64,000 bases of DNA from Bin87 sp965220055 (GTDB taxonomy: Bacteria > Chloroflexota > Dehalococcoidia > Lucifugimonadales > UBA3495): contig CBDCPE010000002.1 in NCBI GenBank assembly GCA_965220055.1, positions 1-64,000 of the forward strand, read 5' to 3'. The position numbers were made by a program, and so were the translations under genes. The notes beneath the pieces are model-generated. The model was given only the letters and a program-made list of their open reading frames with translations. It made no database searches and was not told the origin of the DNA. Every line of letters starts with the position of its first letter. The stretch's first letter is position 1. Shown here piece by piece: positions 1 through 8,533 of this stretch.

Positions 1-655
1 ACCAACGCCATCTATTTCAACGCTTCTTGGCACCAGCCCTTCAGCCCGAGTCGTACCGAGGTGCGTCCGTTCCATCTGGCAGGAGGCGGAACGGTGGATG
101 TTCCGATGATGACGGAGACCTACAAAGGAATACGGCTACGCGAGGGGCGACGGCTACCAGGTGGTCGATGTCCCGTACTCCTGGGGCGAGATGTCCATGA
201 CCATCCTGCTGCCCGACGAAGGCACGACGCTGGAAGCACTTGAGGGCTCGCTGGACTCGGAGATGCTCGACCGGATCATTGATGACATCGAGACTGACTA
301 CGTCACCCTCACAATGCCGTTGTTCGAGTTTGAGTCGGAGTTCAGCCTGGGCGACACCCTGGCTGAGATGGGGATGCCCGACGCCTTCGGCGGCGGGGCT
401 GATTTTTCAGGCATGACCGGGTCCAAGGACCTTTGGATCTCCCGAATAGTCCACAAGGCGTTCGTTTCGGTGGACGAAGAGGGCACCGAGGCGGCGGCGG
501 CCACTGTGGTAGCCATGGTTGAGTCAGGTCCCGGCAAAGAACCCATCGCGGTGACGGTCGACCGGCCCTTCATGTTCCTTATCCGTGACACCGGCACCGG
601 CACGGTCCTGTTCCTGGGCCGCGTGTCGAACCCTGACCCGGCATGGAACAACTGA
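1..655 (+). pseudogene. Serpin-family protease inhibitor, 5' end outside window, frameshifted
   Basis: From base 1, frame 1 reads TNAIYFNASWHQPF and later VDVPMM, which are conserved serpin core segments. From about base 131 the homology continues in frame 2 (YGYARGDGYQVVDVPYSWG) to the stop at 653-655. One surplus G at 127-128 explains the switch. The hinge of the reactive-centre loop, EEGTEAAAAT near 475-505, has the small residues typical of inhibitory serpins. The C-terminus FMFLIRDTGTGTVLFLGRV is the final strand of the fold. Serpins trap serine or cysteine proteases as covalent complexes; bacterial ones are usually exported. The N-terminal half lies outside the window. The shift could be a real mutation or an assembly error, since the remaining frame is well preserved. 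Confidence 0.85.
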
Positions 656-927
656 GAAACTCGAACGGAGGATCCCGATGGGCTCAGGGCAAAGCAGACC
701 CCTCCGTGCACTTCAGCAACCGATGGGTGCCGGTGAGCAACAACAATGCTTCCGACTTGGCTGAAGGGGGCGACGGTGGTGGAGCATTCTTCGACGGCAA
801 CGCTGGGTTCGGATATTGACTCGTGAGGCGGATACCCATAAAGCCATCTGCACGGCGTTCAATTCAATTGAGAGCGCGGGGTTGTCACCGGACACTGATT
901 GGTCGGAAGGTTGGTTCGCCTGCCGAC

Positions 928-1842
928 GTGCACCCTCAACGTCGGCAGGCGTTCCGGTGCCTGTTCTTTGCGCTGGCGGTGATTGCGTTCGCGACGTCCT
1001 GTGGCCATGATGCCGGCGGCGCGGCTCCGGCGGTCGGGCAGTTCGTGGCGACTGTGAACCCGGTCACAACGGCTCCGACACCAACTTACGACCCAGCTAC
1101 GGCCAGAGAGACGCTCGTGCTCCCGCGGCACGATGAGCCGCTTCTCGTCAATCGCGGTGATCGGTACGTCTATGGCGAACTGTCGCTTTCGGGCGACTGT
1201 TTGCGAATATCCTACGTTGACCCGTCTGAGGATCCCTGGACGCAGGACGGTCTGTTGCTCGTGTGGACAGCCGGATTCGACGTGCGGACCGAGGACGACG
1301 TGGTGGAAGTGACCGGGGCCGACGGCGGCGTGGTTGCCGCAATCGGGCAAACGCTTCGGGTATCGGGCAAGCATGTGTCGGACCGATATGCGGTGGTCGA
1401 CGAGTGGGATTGGGACGGCGGCGAGGCGGGGCACTGCGCTGGTCCCTACTGGCTAGTCGGAGACGAGGTCACCGCCAAGACGCCGAATGTGTCGGCCGTC
1501 GGGTCGGACGATGGGATCTTCTTCCCGCGATTGAACCACCAACGCGGGCCCATAGGGTACCCGTTGGAGGGTGTGCGAGGACGGCTGGCACTGCGCGTTC
1601 GTTGCCTTTTGCTGGAGATCCCCCATCCCCCCGGAGCCTACCTCGTGGTCTGGCCTCCGGGTTTCTACGTCCATAGGATGAAGGATGACGTGATCGTGCG
1701 GAACGGCGGCGGCAGCGTCATCGCCCAGGTCGGCGATGACGTCAGTTTGGGCGGGGACGGTCAACAAGGGGCGGATTACTCGGACGAATGTCCGGGAGCG
1801 TACTTTTGGGCTTACACGGTGCAGCGTTCTCCGGCAAGGTAG
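928..1842 (+). CDS. Putative lipoprotein with two related beta-rich domains
   Basis: An open frame runs upstream to an ATG-like start at 823, but a GTG at 928 gives a normal lipoprotein signal: basic HPQRRQAFR, hydrophobic CLFFALAVIAFA, then TSC with the lipobox cysteine at residue 25. The mature protein has two domains of one plan. Each contains an LxVWxxGF-type strand, a charged turn, a GG-x-V-IAQ/AIGxxxxxxG strand and a closing C(A/P)GxY segment. Domain 1 spans about residues 80-175 and domain 2 about 190-305, ending in VQRSPAR. The paired cysteines in each unit could form disulfides outside the membrane. I do not recognise the family and assign no function. The second domain is duplicated again just downstream in another frame. 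Confidence 0.6.
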   Translation: MHPQRRQAFRCLFFALAVIAFATSCGHDAGGAAPAVGQFVATVNPVTTAPTPTYDPATARETLVLPRHDEPLLVNRGDRYVYGELSLSGDCLRISYVDPSEDPWTQDGLLLVWTAGFDVRTEDDVVEVTGADGGVVAAIGQTLRVSGKHVSDRYAVVDEWDWDGGEAGHCAGPYWLVGDEVTAKTPNVSAVGSDDGIFFPRLNHQRGPIGYPLEGVRGRLALRVRCLLLEIPHPPGAYLVVWPPGFYVHRMKDDVIVRNGGGSVIAQVGDDVSLGGDGQQGADYSDECPGAYFWAYTVQRSPAR

Positions 1843-2192
1843 AACAGATCGATGGCATCTTCCTCCCGCGCCTAGACGATCAGCGTGGACGCATCATATT
1901 CCCGCAGGCGGGTTTGGAGGGACGCCTGACGTTGCGCGGTGGTTGCCTTTTGGTGGAGACGCCCTACTTCCCTGGAGAGTATCTGGTGGTCTGCCCTCCC
2001 GGTTTCAACGTCCGCAGGACGGGGGATGGTCTCTCGGTCCTGAACGGTGGCGGGAACGTAATCGCTCAGGTCGGTGATCACGTCACGCTGGGCGGGCGCA
2101 GCAGCAAGAAAGGCGCGGACTACCCGGGTGAGTGTCCGGGGGCGTACTTCAAGGCTTACTCGGTTCAACGATCTCCGGCAAGGTAGCACAGA
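1510..2192 (+). repeat. Tandem duplication of about 342 bp
   Basis: Unit 1 is about 1510-1850 and unit 2 about 1851-2192. The offsets between equivalent bases are 341 at the left and 344 at the right. Both units end in nearly the same bases, CTCCGGCAAGGTAG followed by A/C-ACAGATC (1828-1850 and 2172-2194). The units differ at many positions, so the duplication is not recent. Confidence 0.7.
1848..2186 (+). pseudogene. Duplicated third copy of the lipoprotein domain, out of frame
   Basis: Directly after the stop of the preceding gene the same domain starts again (DGIFLPRLDDQRG versus DGIFFPRLNHQRG) and ends with the same tail, VQRSPAR-stop. It sits in a different frame, shifted by two, so it is not a read-through extension. 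It has no start codon or ribosome site of its own; the open frame begins inside the 3' end of the upstream gene. It is most simply a non-translated remnant of a tandem duplication, unless ribosomes shift frame near 1840. Confidence 0.55.
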
Positions 2193-2346
2193 TCAGGTGA
2201 TGGCAACCCGCGGCGGCCCGATCTGCAGGAACACCAACAGCCTGGAGAATGGTGACGTTAGCCTTCGGGAGATCAGGCCCCCGGAGTGTCTCCAGCGTGA
2301 AGGGAGCATTTCACGTGGACTACATTCCTGACGACATGGTTTTGCA

Positions 2347-3663
2347 ATGACTTCCGACCGAAATTATTCCCAAGGTCTTTTCGGGGACTTGTTCCGCGGC
2401 TGGTGGCTGGCGATCTTCCTGACGGTGATCGCGCTCCTGGTCTATGAGGACGCACTGCCGGACCTGGCCAGAGAGTTCATCTTTGCAAGCCTGCCTGACA
2501 CCGGGGTCCCTTTCAAAACGTGGGATTGGCTGAAATACGTAACAGAAATCGGCGAACTCCTCGATGGCCTGCCCTTGGTGCTGCTTTCGCTTCCTGGAGC
2601 GTGGCTGGTGGACCGTTTCGGCCCCCGGCGCGTGGCACGTTGGGGAGTGCTGGTGGCGGTCGTAGGATACCTGACTCTCATCGGCGCACAGCCGGTCAAC
2701 TGGGTGATGTATCTCAGCATTGCCCTATTGATTGTTGGGGCAACGGTGGGTTTCACCTGGGTGCCCGCGGCCACGCTGAACAACTGGTTCCAGCGACGCA
2801 AGGCCACCGCGATGGCAGTGCCGTTGTTCGGGTTCGCTCTGTGGCGAGTCGCGATCGATCCCGCGGCAAATTCCCTGATAGGTCTCCTGGGCTGGCGCCT
2901 CGCTGTTACCGTTGTCGGAGCATCGGCGCTGGCCGTTGTGATGCCTTTGGCCTGGCAGATTCGCGATCGTCCTGAAGACCATGGTCTGTATCCGGATGGA
3001 GCGTCGCCGGATCCCGACACCGTGCTGCCCGATTACACCTGGCGGGAGGCCGTACGATCGCGGTCCTTCTGGCTCCTGGTGGCGGGCGACGGATGCCTGT
3101 TCTCGGTGGGCTTGGCGTCGTGGATGCTGGCTAGACCGTTCCCGTTTTTTCATTATGATGAAGTCTACCCATTCGATGGATACTACCCATGGGGGGTTAT
3201 ATTCGACGTGAACACGTCGCGCATGGTGGCATCAACGGCAGCGGTCCTGGCTTGCGCCGTGATCGGCGACCGGGTCCCCGTCCGCTACGTGCTGGCAGGT
3301 TTGGCATTGCTCCTGGCGGGGTCGTTGATCCTGTTGGCCACCGAAACTCCGGGCAGCAGGTTCATATTCGGTGTCCTTTCGGGCATCGCCATGGGGGGAG
3401 GCCAGGCCATCCGGATCTCGGCCCGGGGCACCTATTTCGGACGCAAGAGCTTCACCACCATAACTGCCACCGGTTTGCTGTGCGTCCTGCCGTTTTACGT
3501 CGCGACGATTGCCACCCTGTTCAGGCTGTACAACCTGACCCGCGAAGGTTTGACGATGCCCGCCGCAGCGGGGCTGGTGGTATGCCTGTTCGGTGCGCTG
3601 GGATATCTGCTGGCGGGCACTCCGCAACTGGCGCCCTCACAGCAATTGCCAGCGGAGGGCTGA
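2347..3663 (+). CDS. MFS transporter
   Basis: A 438-residue, strongly hydrophobic protein with about 12 membrane segments and a longer central cytoplasmic loop near residues 210-235, the usual major facilitator plan. Segment 2 is followed by LVDRFGPRRVARWG, the conserved D-R-x-G-x-R/K motif of the loop between helices 2 and 3 in this superfamily. The ATG at 2347 follows a TTGCAATG context without a strong ribosome site. The gene stands alone: upstream is the duplicated domain and downstream a convergent small gene. The substrate cannot be read from the sequence. Closest in feel are the oxalate/formate or monocarboxylate-type MFS carriers often seen in Chloroflexota, but that is a guess. Confidence 0.85.
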   Translation: MTSDRNYSQGLFGDLFRGWWLAIFLTVIALLVYEDALPDLAREFIFASLPDTGVPFKTWDWLKYVTEIGELLDGLPLVLLSLPGAWLVDRFGPRRVARWGVLVAVVGYLTLIGAQPVNWVMYLSIALLIVGATVGFTWVPAATLNNWFQRRKATAMAVPLFGFALWRVAIDPAANSLIGLLGWRLAVTVVGASALAVVMPLAWQIRDRPEDHGLYPDGASPDPDTVLPDYTWREAVRSRSFWLLVAGDGCLFSVGLASWMLARPFPFFHYDEVYPFDGYYPWGVIFDVNTSRMVASTAAVLACAVIGDRVPVRYVLAGLALLLAGSLILLATETPGSRFIFGVLSGIAMGGGQAIRISARGTYFGRKSFTTITATGLLCVLPFYVATIATLFRLYNLTREGLTMPAAAGLVVCLFGALGYLLAGTPQLAPSQQLPAEG

Positions 3664-3737
3664 TGTTCGGTCGGCGTCATCACAGTCGCTCCGGCGCCGG
3701 CCATAATCTGGCTCCACGGTCTTGAACCCCAGGGCGA

Positions 3738-3980
3738 TCAGCGATGCCCAGGGTTGGTGCAGCGTGATGGCGTACATCTGGTGGTACGGCGCGCCCCGTC
3801 ATTCCCGACGACGGCGCCGGGTTTGATCTCGGTAATGGCGCCGGCGGCCACCGCGGCCCCGATGATGTGGTGTCGGCAGTAGTCCTGGCCGGCGATGCGG
3901 TACAGGCTCTTGACGTAGACGGTGTGGGGGGCGCGGACGGGCGGCTCCAGTTCGGCGCCGCAGGTGGCGCATTTCGGCAT
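3738..3980 (-). CDS. Small CxxC protein, putative zinc ribbon
   Basis: An 80-residue protein beginning MPKCATCGAELEPP, with a single CxxC knuckle and a conserved-looking core (TVYVKSLYRIAGQDYCRHHIIGAAVAAG) that adds Cys and His residues able to complete a metal site. The frame opens at a GTG at 3989. A perfect GGAGGTG (3987-3993) lies six bases upstream of the ATG at 3980, which fixes the later start. The 3' third is rich in R and T and may be less constrained. I see no specific family. A zinc-binding nucleic-acid or partner-binding role is inference from the motif. The region upstream of its start carries the dense CCATTGG-type motifs at 4074-4180. Confidence 0.6.
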   Translation of the reverse strand: MPKCATCGAELEPPVRAPHTVYVKSLYRIAGQDYCRHHIIGAAVAAGAITEIKPGAVVGNDGARRTTRCTPSRCTNPGHR

Positions 3981-4073
3981 GGTCTTCACCTCCAGGTGAT
4001 TGGGCTGATTGCCGGCATTTTAGTGACGGACTCCCAGGACCCGTTTTGCTTTTGGCGCCCACGGTCGCCAAGG

Positions 4074-4180
4074 TTTGGAATGGTATCGATTGTTATGCAA
4101 TGGACTCCAATGCATTGGCTACCTACCCATTCCATTGGATTGGTATGCAAACCATTGGAAATGGATACCAATGGTTTCGT
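4074..4180. promoter_or_regulatory. Cluster of CCATTGG / CCAATGG motifs, possible operator array
   Basis: This 107-bp stretch is much more A+T-rich than its surroundings. It holds repeated CAATGG, CATTGG, CCATTCC and ATTGGTATGC words on both strands. They include a perfect 12-bp palindrome CCAATGCATTGG (4107-4118) and an inverted pair CCATTGG...CCAATGG (about 4152-4174). It lies upstream of the CxxC gene that starts at 3980 on the other strand. A multi-site binding region for a regulator or replication-type protein is inference. Confidence 0.4.
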
Positions 4181-4309
4181 CGCCGGCGTCGTCGATGCGG
4201 CCCTGAACGTGCTCACGCAACAGGACCGGATGCTCACGGTGGTTCAGTCCGTCTGGGGACCGATGTTAAGTCCGTCGTGGGCAGGCAAACGATGGTCGAA
4301 CAAGCCCGC

Positions 4310-4344
4310 TTGCGTACGCCCGTTCGCCGCGCGATAATCGCGGC
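4310..4344 (+). promoter_or_regulatory. Promoter-like TTGCGT-17-GATAAT with overlapping hairpin
   Basis: TTGCGT (4310-4315) and GATAAT (4333-4338) are spaced by 17 bases. A hairpin GCCGCG / CGCGGC (4326-4331 with 4339-4344) encloses the -10 box. The same 30-odd bases recur, about 85 per cent identical, upstream of the recombinase at 9214. No gene directly downstream is convincing, so this copy may be an orphan. Confidence 0.4.
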
Positions 4345-4600
4345 TACAGCATGCTCTGCAACCAGTGGATGCTGGACTGGGGTATGGGCACTAATGCCGC
4401 AGAATGGTGGACGATCTGGTACTGATCGGATCGCTGGACAACGACGCCATTGACATCCCGGTCAATGCGCACAAACTCTTCACAAAATGTTCACGACATG
4501 CCGGCTTATGTTCGCATCGATTTCATACTCGGGCCGTACAATGCGACCCACGTCAAGTTTCGCGTCGGGCATCCGCGCTCAGGGTGTTCTCAACCATAAC

Positions 4601-4897
4601 TCAGGGGACAGCTCCCAATAAGCCAATACAGGTCAAATCCATAGAGGCTGAACGGCCCCCGTAACCGACGTTACAACCGCGTCGCTGACGCGGTTCCCCA
4701 TTCCCGTCATAAACCACGTATACGTGAACGCTATCCTTGCCCCACTGATCGGTCCGAAGGACCACCATGATGGCTTCGAAGGAGACCCAGTCCCCGAACC
4801 TCTTCTCCAGATGCCGGCGGACGACCCCTGCAATCCGAGCTTCGTATGAGCCTTCTGTGAGCATGATGTCCGTCTCCACAGCCGCGGCTGTTCGCAT
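4601..4897 (-). CDS. Small conserved-looking protein, third gene of MazF operon
   Basis: A 98-residue protein whose core (residues 12-70) is SYEARIAGVVRRHLEKRFGDW, then VVLRTDQWGKDSVHVYVVYDG, a compact alpha-beta pattern. The ATG at 4895-4897 lies 17 bases after the stop of the MazF-like gene and is preceded by GAGGGCGG, so the two are probably cotranslated. The last 25 residues are low in predicted structure and may have drifted. I do not recognise a named family. Position after a toxin suggests an accessory or immunity-type part of the module, which is inference only. Confidence 0.5.
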   Translation of the reverse strand: MRTAAAVETDIMLTEGSYEARIAGVVRRHLEKRFGDWVSFEAIMVVLRTDQWGKDSVHVYVVYDGNGEPRQRRGCNVGYGGRSASMDLTCIGLLGAVP

Positions 4898-4914
4898 CGG
4901 TCAGTGCCGCCCTC

Positions 4915-5616
4915 TTACGCCTCCGGGCGTTGGATCATGGAGATGAGCCGGTTGATGATGGTCCTCACTTCATCCGGGTGTGTTCGACCCGCAGCAGTCA
5001 GGTTGCGTTCACTGGCGTCTATGGTTCGTACGCGTTGGACCAGCGTCGTCGCCGTGACGTTGGAGTCCAGCATGGTTATCGGCACATCTCCAGGGGCGCC
5101 AATTCTCGGTTCCCGCTCCTCGACCTCCACCGTGATGGCCAGGTTGTTTCCGGCGTTGTAATCGACGACCAGGACGGTAGTGAGGAACGTCCGCCCATCT
5201 GGTTCAACGACGGGAAACCGCCAGAGGGAGCCGGTGTATATGGGCAGGATCCCATCAGATGTGGCCACCTCTCCGGGACGGTGAGCCGCGGTGAAACGTC
5301 GGGCCAGGGATTCTATGGCGTCGTCCAGTTCATCGGGAGATGCCCGGCCGGTGACGGCGCCCAACCGGCGTTGGCGCACCACTTTCACCTGCCTGGTCGA
5401 TGCCCATGAATCGGTGTCGGATATGTATACGTGCTGTCGGGTACGGTACCTCTCGGCCGGCATGGTGCTCGACATCGGCAGTGCGATCGCCGTGCCGTAG
5501 CGTCCATTGAATTCGTTGGTGCTGACGATCAGGGCTGGTCGCTGTCCCGAAAGTTCGGCCCCGATGACGGGGCCGAACTCATAATCGTGAATGTCGCCTT
5601 GCCGGATGCTCGGCAT
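4915..5616 (-). CDS. MazF/PemK-type toxin with C-terminal extension
   Basis: The start MPSIRQGDIHDYEFGPVIGA at 5616 opens a MazF/PemK fold: G-D-I/V near the start, then RPALIVSTNEFN, then IALPMSST and RQVKVVRQRRLGAVTGR, the usual beta strands of this endoribonuclease family. Typical MazF is about 110 residues; this one is 233. The extra part (residues 120-233: LPIYTGSLWRFPVVEPDGR to INRLISMIQR) is unfamiliar and may be a second domain. The frame is open upstream to 5823, but that segment overlaps the preceding gene and has no toxin character. Family members cut mRNA and are held by a partner. The gene upstream, 13 bases away, is the likely partner. Confidence 0.75.
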   Translation of the reverse strand: MPSIRQGDIHDYEFGPVIGAELSGQRPALIVSTNEFNGRYGTAIALPMSSTMPAERYRTRQHVYISDTDSWASTRQVKVVRQRRLGAVTGRASPDELDDAIESLARRFTAAHRPGEVATSDGILPIYTGSLWRFPVVEPDGRTFLTTVLVVDYNAGNNLAITVEVEEREPRIGAPGDVPITMLDSNVTATTLVQRVRTIDASERNLTAAGRTHPDEVRTIINRLISMIQRPEA

Positions 5617-5629
5617 GGTTGGCCCTTGA

Positions 5630-6175
5630 TCACACGGCGTCGACGAAGCGCAGGTCCCCCTCGATCTCCTCGGGCGTCTGGCTGAAGCTGCTGAAATCCG
5701 GCTGCGGCAGCTTGCGGTTCTTGGCCAGCAGGTAGGCCGCCTGAGCCAGCTCGTGAATCTCCAGCCATGCGTAGCAGGCCACCAGCAGTTGGTCCGGCAC
5801 CTCCGTCGCATCCAGCAGTTCACGGAGCTGGTCGTATCTCTCTTCCGTGAACCACTGGCCGGCTATGCCATGCGGAGAACCGTCCGCTTCCAGGGACTGG
5901 GCAGCGAGCCGTCTCACCTCGCGCCGCGCGGACACGTCCAGGAACTCATCCATCACCCGGTTCACCTGTCTGAGATGGTCGACGCTGAAATTCCAGTCCG
6001 GCGACTCCATGTACGCGAGGCGCTCGTCCGGATCCGTGTGGAAGAGCGCTTCGGCCCGCTGATGGGCGGCGGCCGTGGCCGCTTCCTTCGTAACTTGCGC
6101 TCCGGCGGATGGATAGAACCTCTCTGCCCAGGGAAGCACGGCGCTCGGTTCGAGCAGGGTTGCGCGTAAGGTCAT
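5630..6175 (-). CDS. Probable partner (antitoxin candidate) of the MazF-like toxin
   Basis: A 181-residue protein starting MTLRATLLEPSAVLPWAERFYPSAG. The ATG at 6175 has GGAAGA about nine bases upstream, better than the in-frame codon at 6235. The sequence is mostly helical and acidic (ERLAYMESPDWNFSVDHLRQVNRVMDEFLD, ERYDQLRELLDATEVPDQ). No AbrB or RHH DNA-binding motif is visible, so if it is an antitoxin it is not of the common MazE kind. It heads a three-gene minus-strand operon (13-base and 17-base gaps). Function is inferred from position. Confidence 0.5.
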   Translation of the reverse strand: MTLRATLLEPSAVLPWAERFYPSAGAQVTKEAATAAAHQRAEALFHTDPDERLAYMESPDWNFSVDHLRQVNRVMDEFLDVSARREVRRLAAQSLEADGSPHGIAGQWFTEERYDQLRELLDATEVPDQLLVACYAWLEIHELAQAAYLLAKNRKLPQPDFSSFSQTPEEIEGDLRFVDAV

Positions 6176-6648
6176 GCTGGCATTCTTCCGACGTCGTGTC
6201 TCGTGAAGGCAAATGATGGCTCTTGTGGCGACCATTATGATGATCCGGCCAGACCGTGTCCATTCCCTGTCTACCTAGGGTTGGCTATTGCCGCAACCGG
6301 CGGCTCGTAAACGCGCTGGCTAACGTAATGGATGTTGGGCGGACCAAATCAGGTATTATTGGGCCCTGCGCTGCCCGGGCGAGCTACCATGTCCTGGCCA
6401 GAAACAGAAGGGACACCCCCAGACGTCCGTCGAACTTCGGCGACACCCTAGGCCCAGCAGCCCTTGCGTGAATGAAACGCGAATATGCGCAACGAATTCA
6501 GTGACAGTGTGCCTGCTCTCGCGGGAATGCAGGAAACAGTGGCGTCCAACTGCGTAAGTCCTATGGCAATCTGGGTACGCGTGAGGCTTTCTTTCTTGTC
6601 CCGCGCTTTCCCGTTTCCCGCGTCGCCCGGCTGCTGAGCATCGCTGGA
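6176..6648. other. Intergenic, nothing recognised
   Basis: About 470 bases between the divergent MazF operon and the DUF1538 operon. It should hold both promoters, but I could not pick convincing -35/-10 pairs. No repeat or RNA element is seen. Confidence 0.4.
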
Positions 6649-7392
6649 ATGAAAAACTCCGCCCGGCTCCTGTCACCAGTGCTGCGGCGGGCCGTTAGCA
6701 CATTACGGGATCTGGCTCCCATCATCATCGTAATCGCGTTCTTTCAGTTGGTGGTGCTGCAACAGCCCTTCCCCAACCTGGGAAACGTGATTGTTGGACT
6801 GGTCTGCGTGTGCGTCGGGCTCGGGCTTTTCGTTCAGGGGTTGGAGAGCGGGCTCTTTCCCCTTGGCGAGGTGCTGGCGCGTGGTTTCGCCAATAAAGGC
6901 AGCCTGACGGCGATCCTGGCATTTGCCTTCTGCCTGGGATTCGGCGCAACCATCGCCGAGCCGGCCCTAATCGCCGTCGCCGCCGAGGCCGCCGAGGTGG
7001 CGTCGGAAACCGGAGCAATCTCCGATAGCGATGGGGCCCGCAGTTCTTACGCCCTCGAACTGCGCCTGGTGGTGGCCACTTCGGTGGGACTGGCCATCGT
7101 GCTGGGGGTCATACGTATCCTGAAGGGTTGGCCCATCCACCACCTGATCATCGGAGGCTACGTCCTCGTGACCGTGATGACTCTGTTCGCTCCCGCGGAG
7201 ATCATCGGTGTGGCCTACGATTCCGGGGGCGTAACCACCAGCACGATCACCGTTCCGCTGGTTACGGCGCTGGGTGTGGGGCTCGCCACGTCGATCCGTG
7301 GGCGTAATCCCATGGTGGACGGTTTCGGGCTGATCGCCTTCGCCAGCCTGACGCCCATGATCTGTGTAATGGCCTACGGAATGGTTACCTGA
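6649..7392 (+). CDS. DUF1538 membrane protein (first copy)
   Basis: A 247-residue protein with six to seven membrane segments and the DUF1538 hallmarks: FPNLGNVIVGL, GLFPLGEVLA, FGATIAEPALIAVAAEA, then AYDSGGVTTSTITVP and the closing DGFGLIAFASLTP. The same plan recurs in the next gene. Many bacteria carry the two halves as one fused protein; here they are separate neighbours, and the stop overlaps the next start (7390-7392). The family is an uncharacterised inner-membrane protein often encoded beside P-II-like and CBS proteins, as here. A regulated transport role is the usual proposal. The ATG at 6649 has only a weak GCTGGA upstream. Confidence 0.85.
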   Translation: MKNSARLLSPVLRRAVSTLRDLAPIIIVIAFFQLVVLQQPFPNLGNVIVGLVCVCVGLGLFVQGLESGLFPLGEVLARGFANKGSLTAILAFAFCLGFGATIAEPALIAVAAEAAEVASETGAISDSDGARSSYALELRLVVATSVGLAIVLGVIRILKGWPIHHLIIGGYVLVTVMTLFAPAEIIGVAYDSGGVTTSTITVPLVTALGVGLATSIRGRNPMVDGFGLIAFASLTPMICVMAYGMVT

Positions 7393-8186
7393 TGATAGAT
7401 TTTCTGCACACTCTGCCGCCGGCCATTCTGTCGACGGTGTTTGACGTGGCTCCCATCGTGGCCGTCCTGACGCTGTTCCAGATCTTCGTCCTGCGTCGCC
7501 GGCTCCCCAACCTGCGCCGGACCCTTGCCGGCCTGGTGTGCGTCCTGCTGGGGCTCGCCCTGTTCCTGGTCGGTCTTGAAAATGCGCTTTTCCCCATCGG
7601 GGAGACCATGGCCTTCCAGCTCACCGCTCACGCGGCGGTCGGGGCGCAGAGTTCGGCTGGCGTGGTGGACTGGCGAGACTACCTGGTGGTATACATCTTT
7701 GGCGCGGCCATAGGCTTTGCCACCACGGTCGCCGAACCTTCGCTGATCGCCGTGGCCATCAAGGCCGCGGAGGTTTCCGGAGGCGCGGTCCGGGCATGGG
7801 GCTTGCGGATCGCGGTGGCCGTTGGTGTGGCCATCGGCGTGTCTCTGGGTTGCTTCCGCATCGTCACCGGCACGCCCTTGCCCTGGTACATCATCGCCGC
7901 CTACGCCATCGTCATAGTGCAGACCTTCCGGTCCAGCCGGACCATCATATCCCTCGCCTACGACAGCGGCGGCGTGACCACGTCGACCGTCACGGTGCCG
8001 GTGGTCGCCGCTCTAGGCCTGGGTCTTGCCGCCAGCATTCCGGGACGAAACCCGCTGATTGACGGGTTCGGACTGATCGCTTTCGCCAGCGTATTTCCCA
8101 TCATGACCGTGCTGGGTTACGCTATTGTGGCATCCTGGTGGGGCCAGAGGAGAACCGCCGGCAGTCGGGAGCAGGCAGATCCATGA
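7392..8186 (+). CDS. DUF1538 membrane protein (second copy)
   Basis: A 264-residue paralogue of the preceding gene: LPNLRRTLAGLVCVLLGLALFLVGLENALFPIGE, FATTVAEPSLIAVAIKAAEV, AYDSGGVTTSTVTVPVVAALG and DGFGLIAFASVFPI align segment by segment. The two genes overlap by one base and were probably one pseudo-duplicated membrane unit. The C-terminus adds a short basic tail. The stop TGA overlaps the ATG of the P-II-like gene (ATGA at 8183-8186), which implies coupled translation. Confidence 0.85.
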   Translation: MIDFLHTLPPAILSTVFDVAPIVAVLTLFQIFVLRRRLPNLRRTLAGLVCVLLGLALFLVGLENALFPIGETMAFQLTAHAAVGAQSSAGVVDWRDYLVVYIFGAAIGFATTVAEPSLIAVAIKAAEVSGGAVRAWGLRIAVAVGVAIGVSLGCFRIVTGTPLPWYIIAAYAIVIVQTFRSSRTIISLAYDSGGVTTSTVTVPVVAALGLGLAASIPGRNPLIDGFGLIAFASVFPIMTVLGYAIVASWWGQRRTAGSREQADP

Positions 8187-8533
8187 GGCTGAAGCTGATT
8201 GTCGCACTCGTCAGCGACGACAAAACCGATGTCGTGGTGGATGCCGCGCGAGCCGGCGGCGCCACCGGAGCTACCATAATCACCAGTGTACGGGGTGAGG
8301 GGCTGCAGCCGGGAAAAACCTTCTTCGGTCTGCGCCTGGAGGGGATGCGGGACATGGTGCTGTTTTTGGTCCTGGAAACCCGTGCCCGAGACATCCTGGA
8401 GCGCATCCACGATGCGGCACGGTTCGATACTGAGCACGGCGCCGGCATCGCATTCCAACTGGACATTGAAGACGCGGTCGGCCTCGGCACCCAATTGCCC
8501 GCCATTCTGGATGAGTTGGAATACGACCTATGA
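8183..8533 (+). CDS. P-II-like signalling protein
   Basis: A 116-residue protein: MRLKLIVALVSDDKTDVVVDAARAGGATGATIITSVRGEG, then FFGLRLEGMRDMVLFLVLE and a C-terminal helix-strand. The beta-alpha-beta pattern, the GATGATIITSRG segment and the loop position are those of P-II/GlnB-type proteins, which form trimers and bind nucleotides or small ligands. The T-loop region is short and lacks the uridylylated Tyr context of GlnB, so a classical nitrogen role is not implied. It is coupled by ATGA overlaps to the membrane gene before it and the CBS gene after it. A role sensing adenine nucleotides to gate the DUF1538 proteins is inference. Confidence 0.75.
   Translation: MRLKLIVALVSDDKTDVVVDAARAGGATGATIITSVRGEGLQPGKTFFGLRLEGMRDMVLFLVLETRARDILERIHDAARFDTEHGAGIAFQLDIEDAVGLGTQLPAILDELEYDL

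Noticed and set aside
4404..4664. Possible small gene downstream of the orphan promoter at 4310
   Set aside because: No ribosome site, no protein-like pattern, ends in the neighbour's tail.
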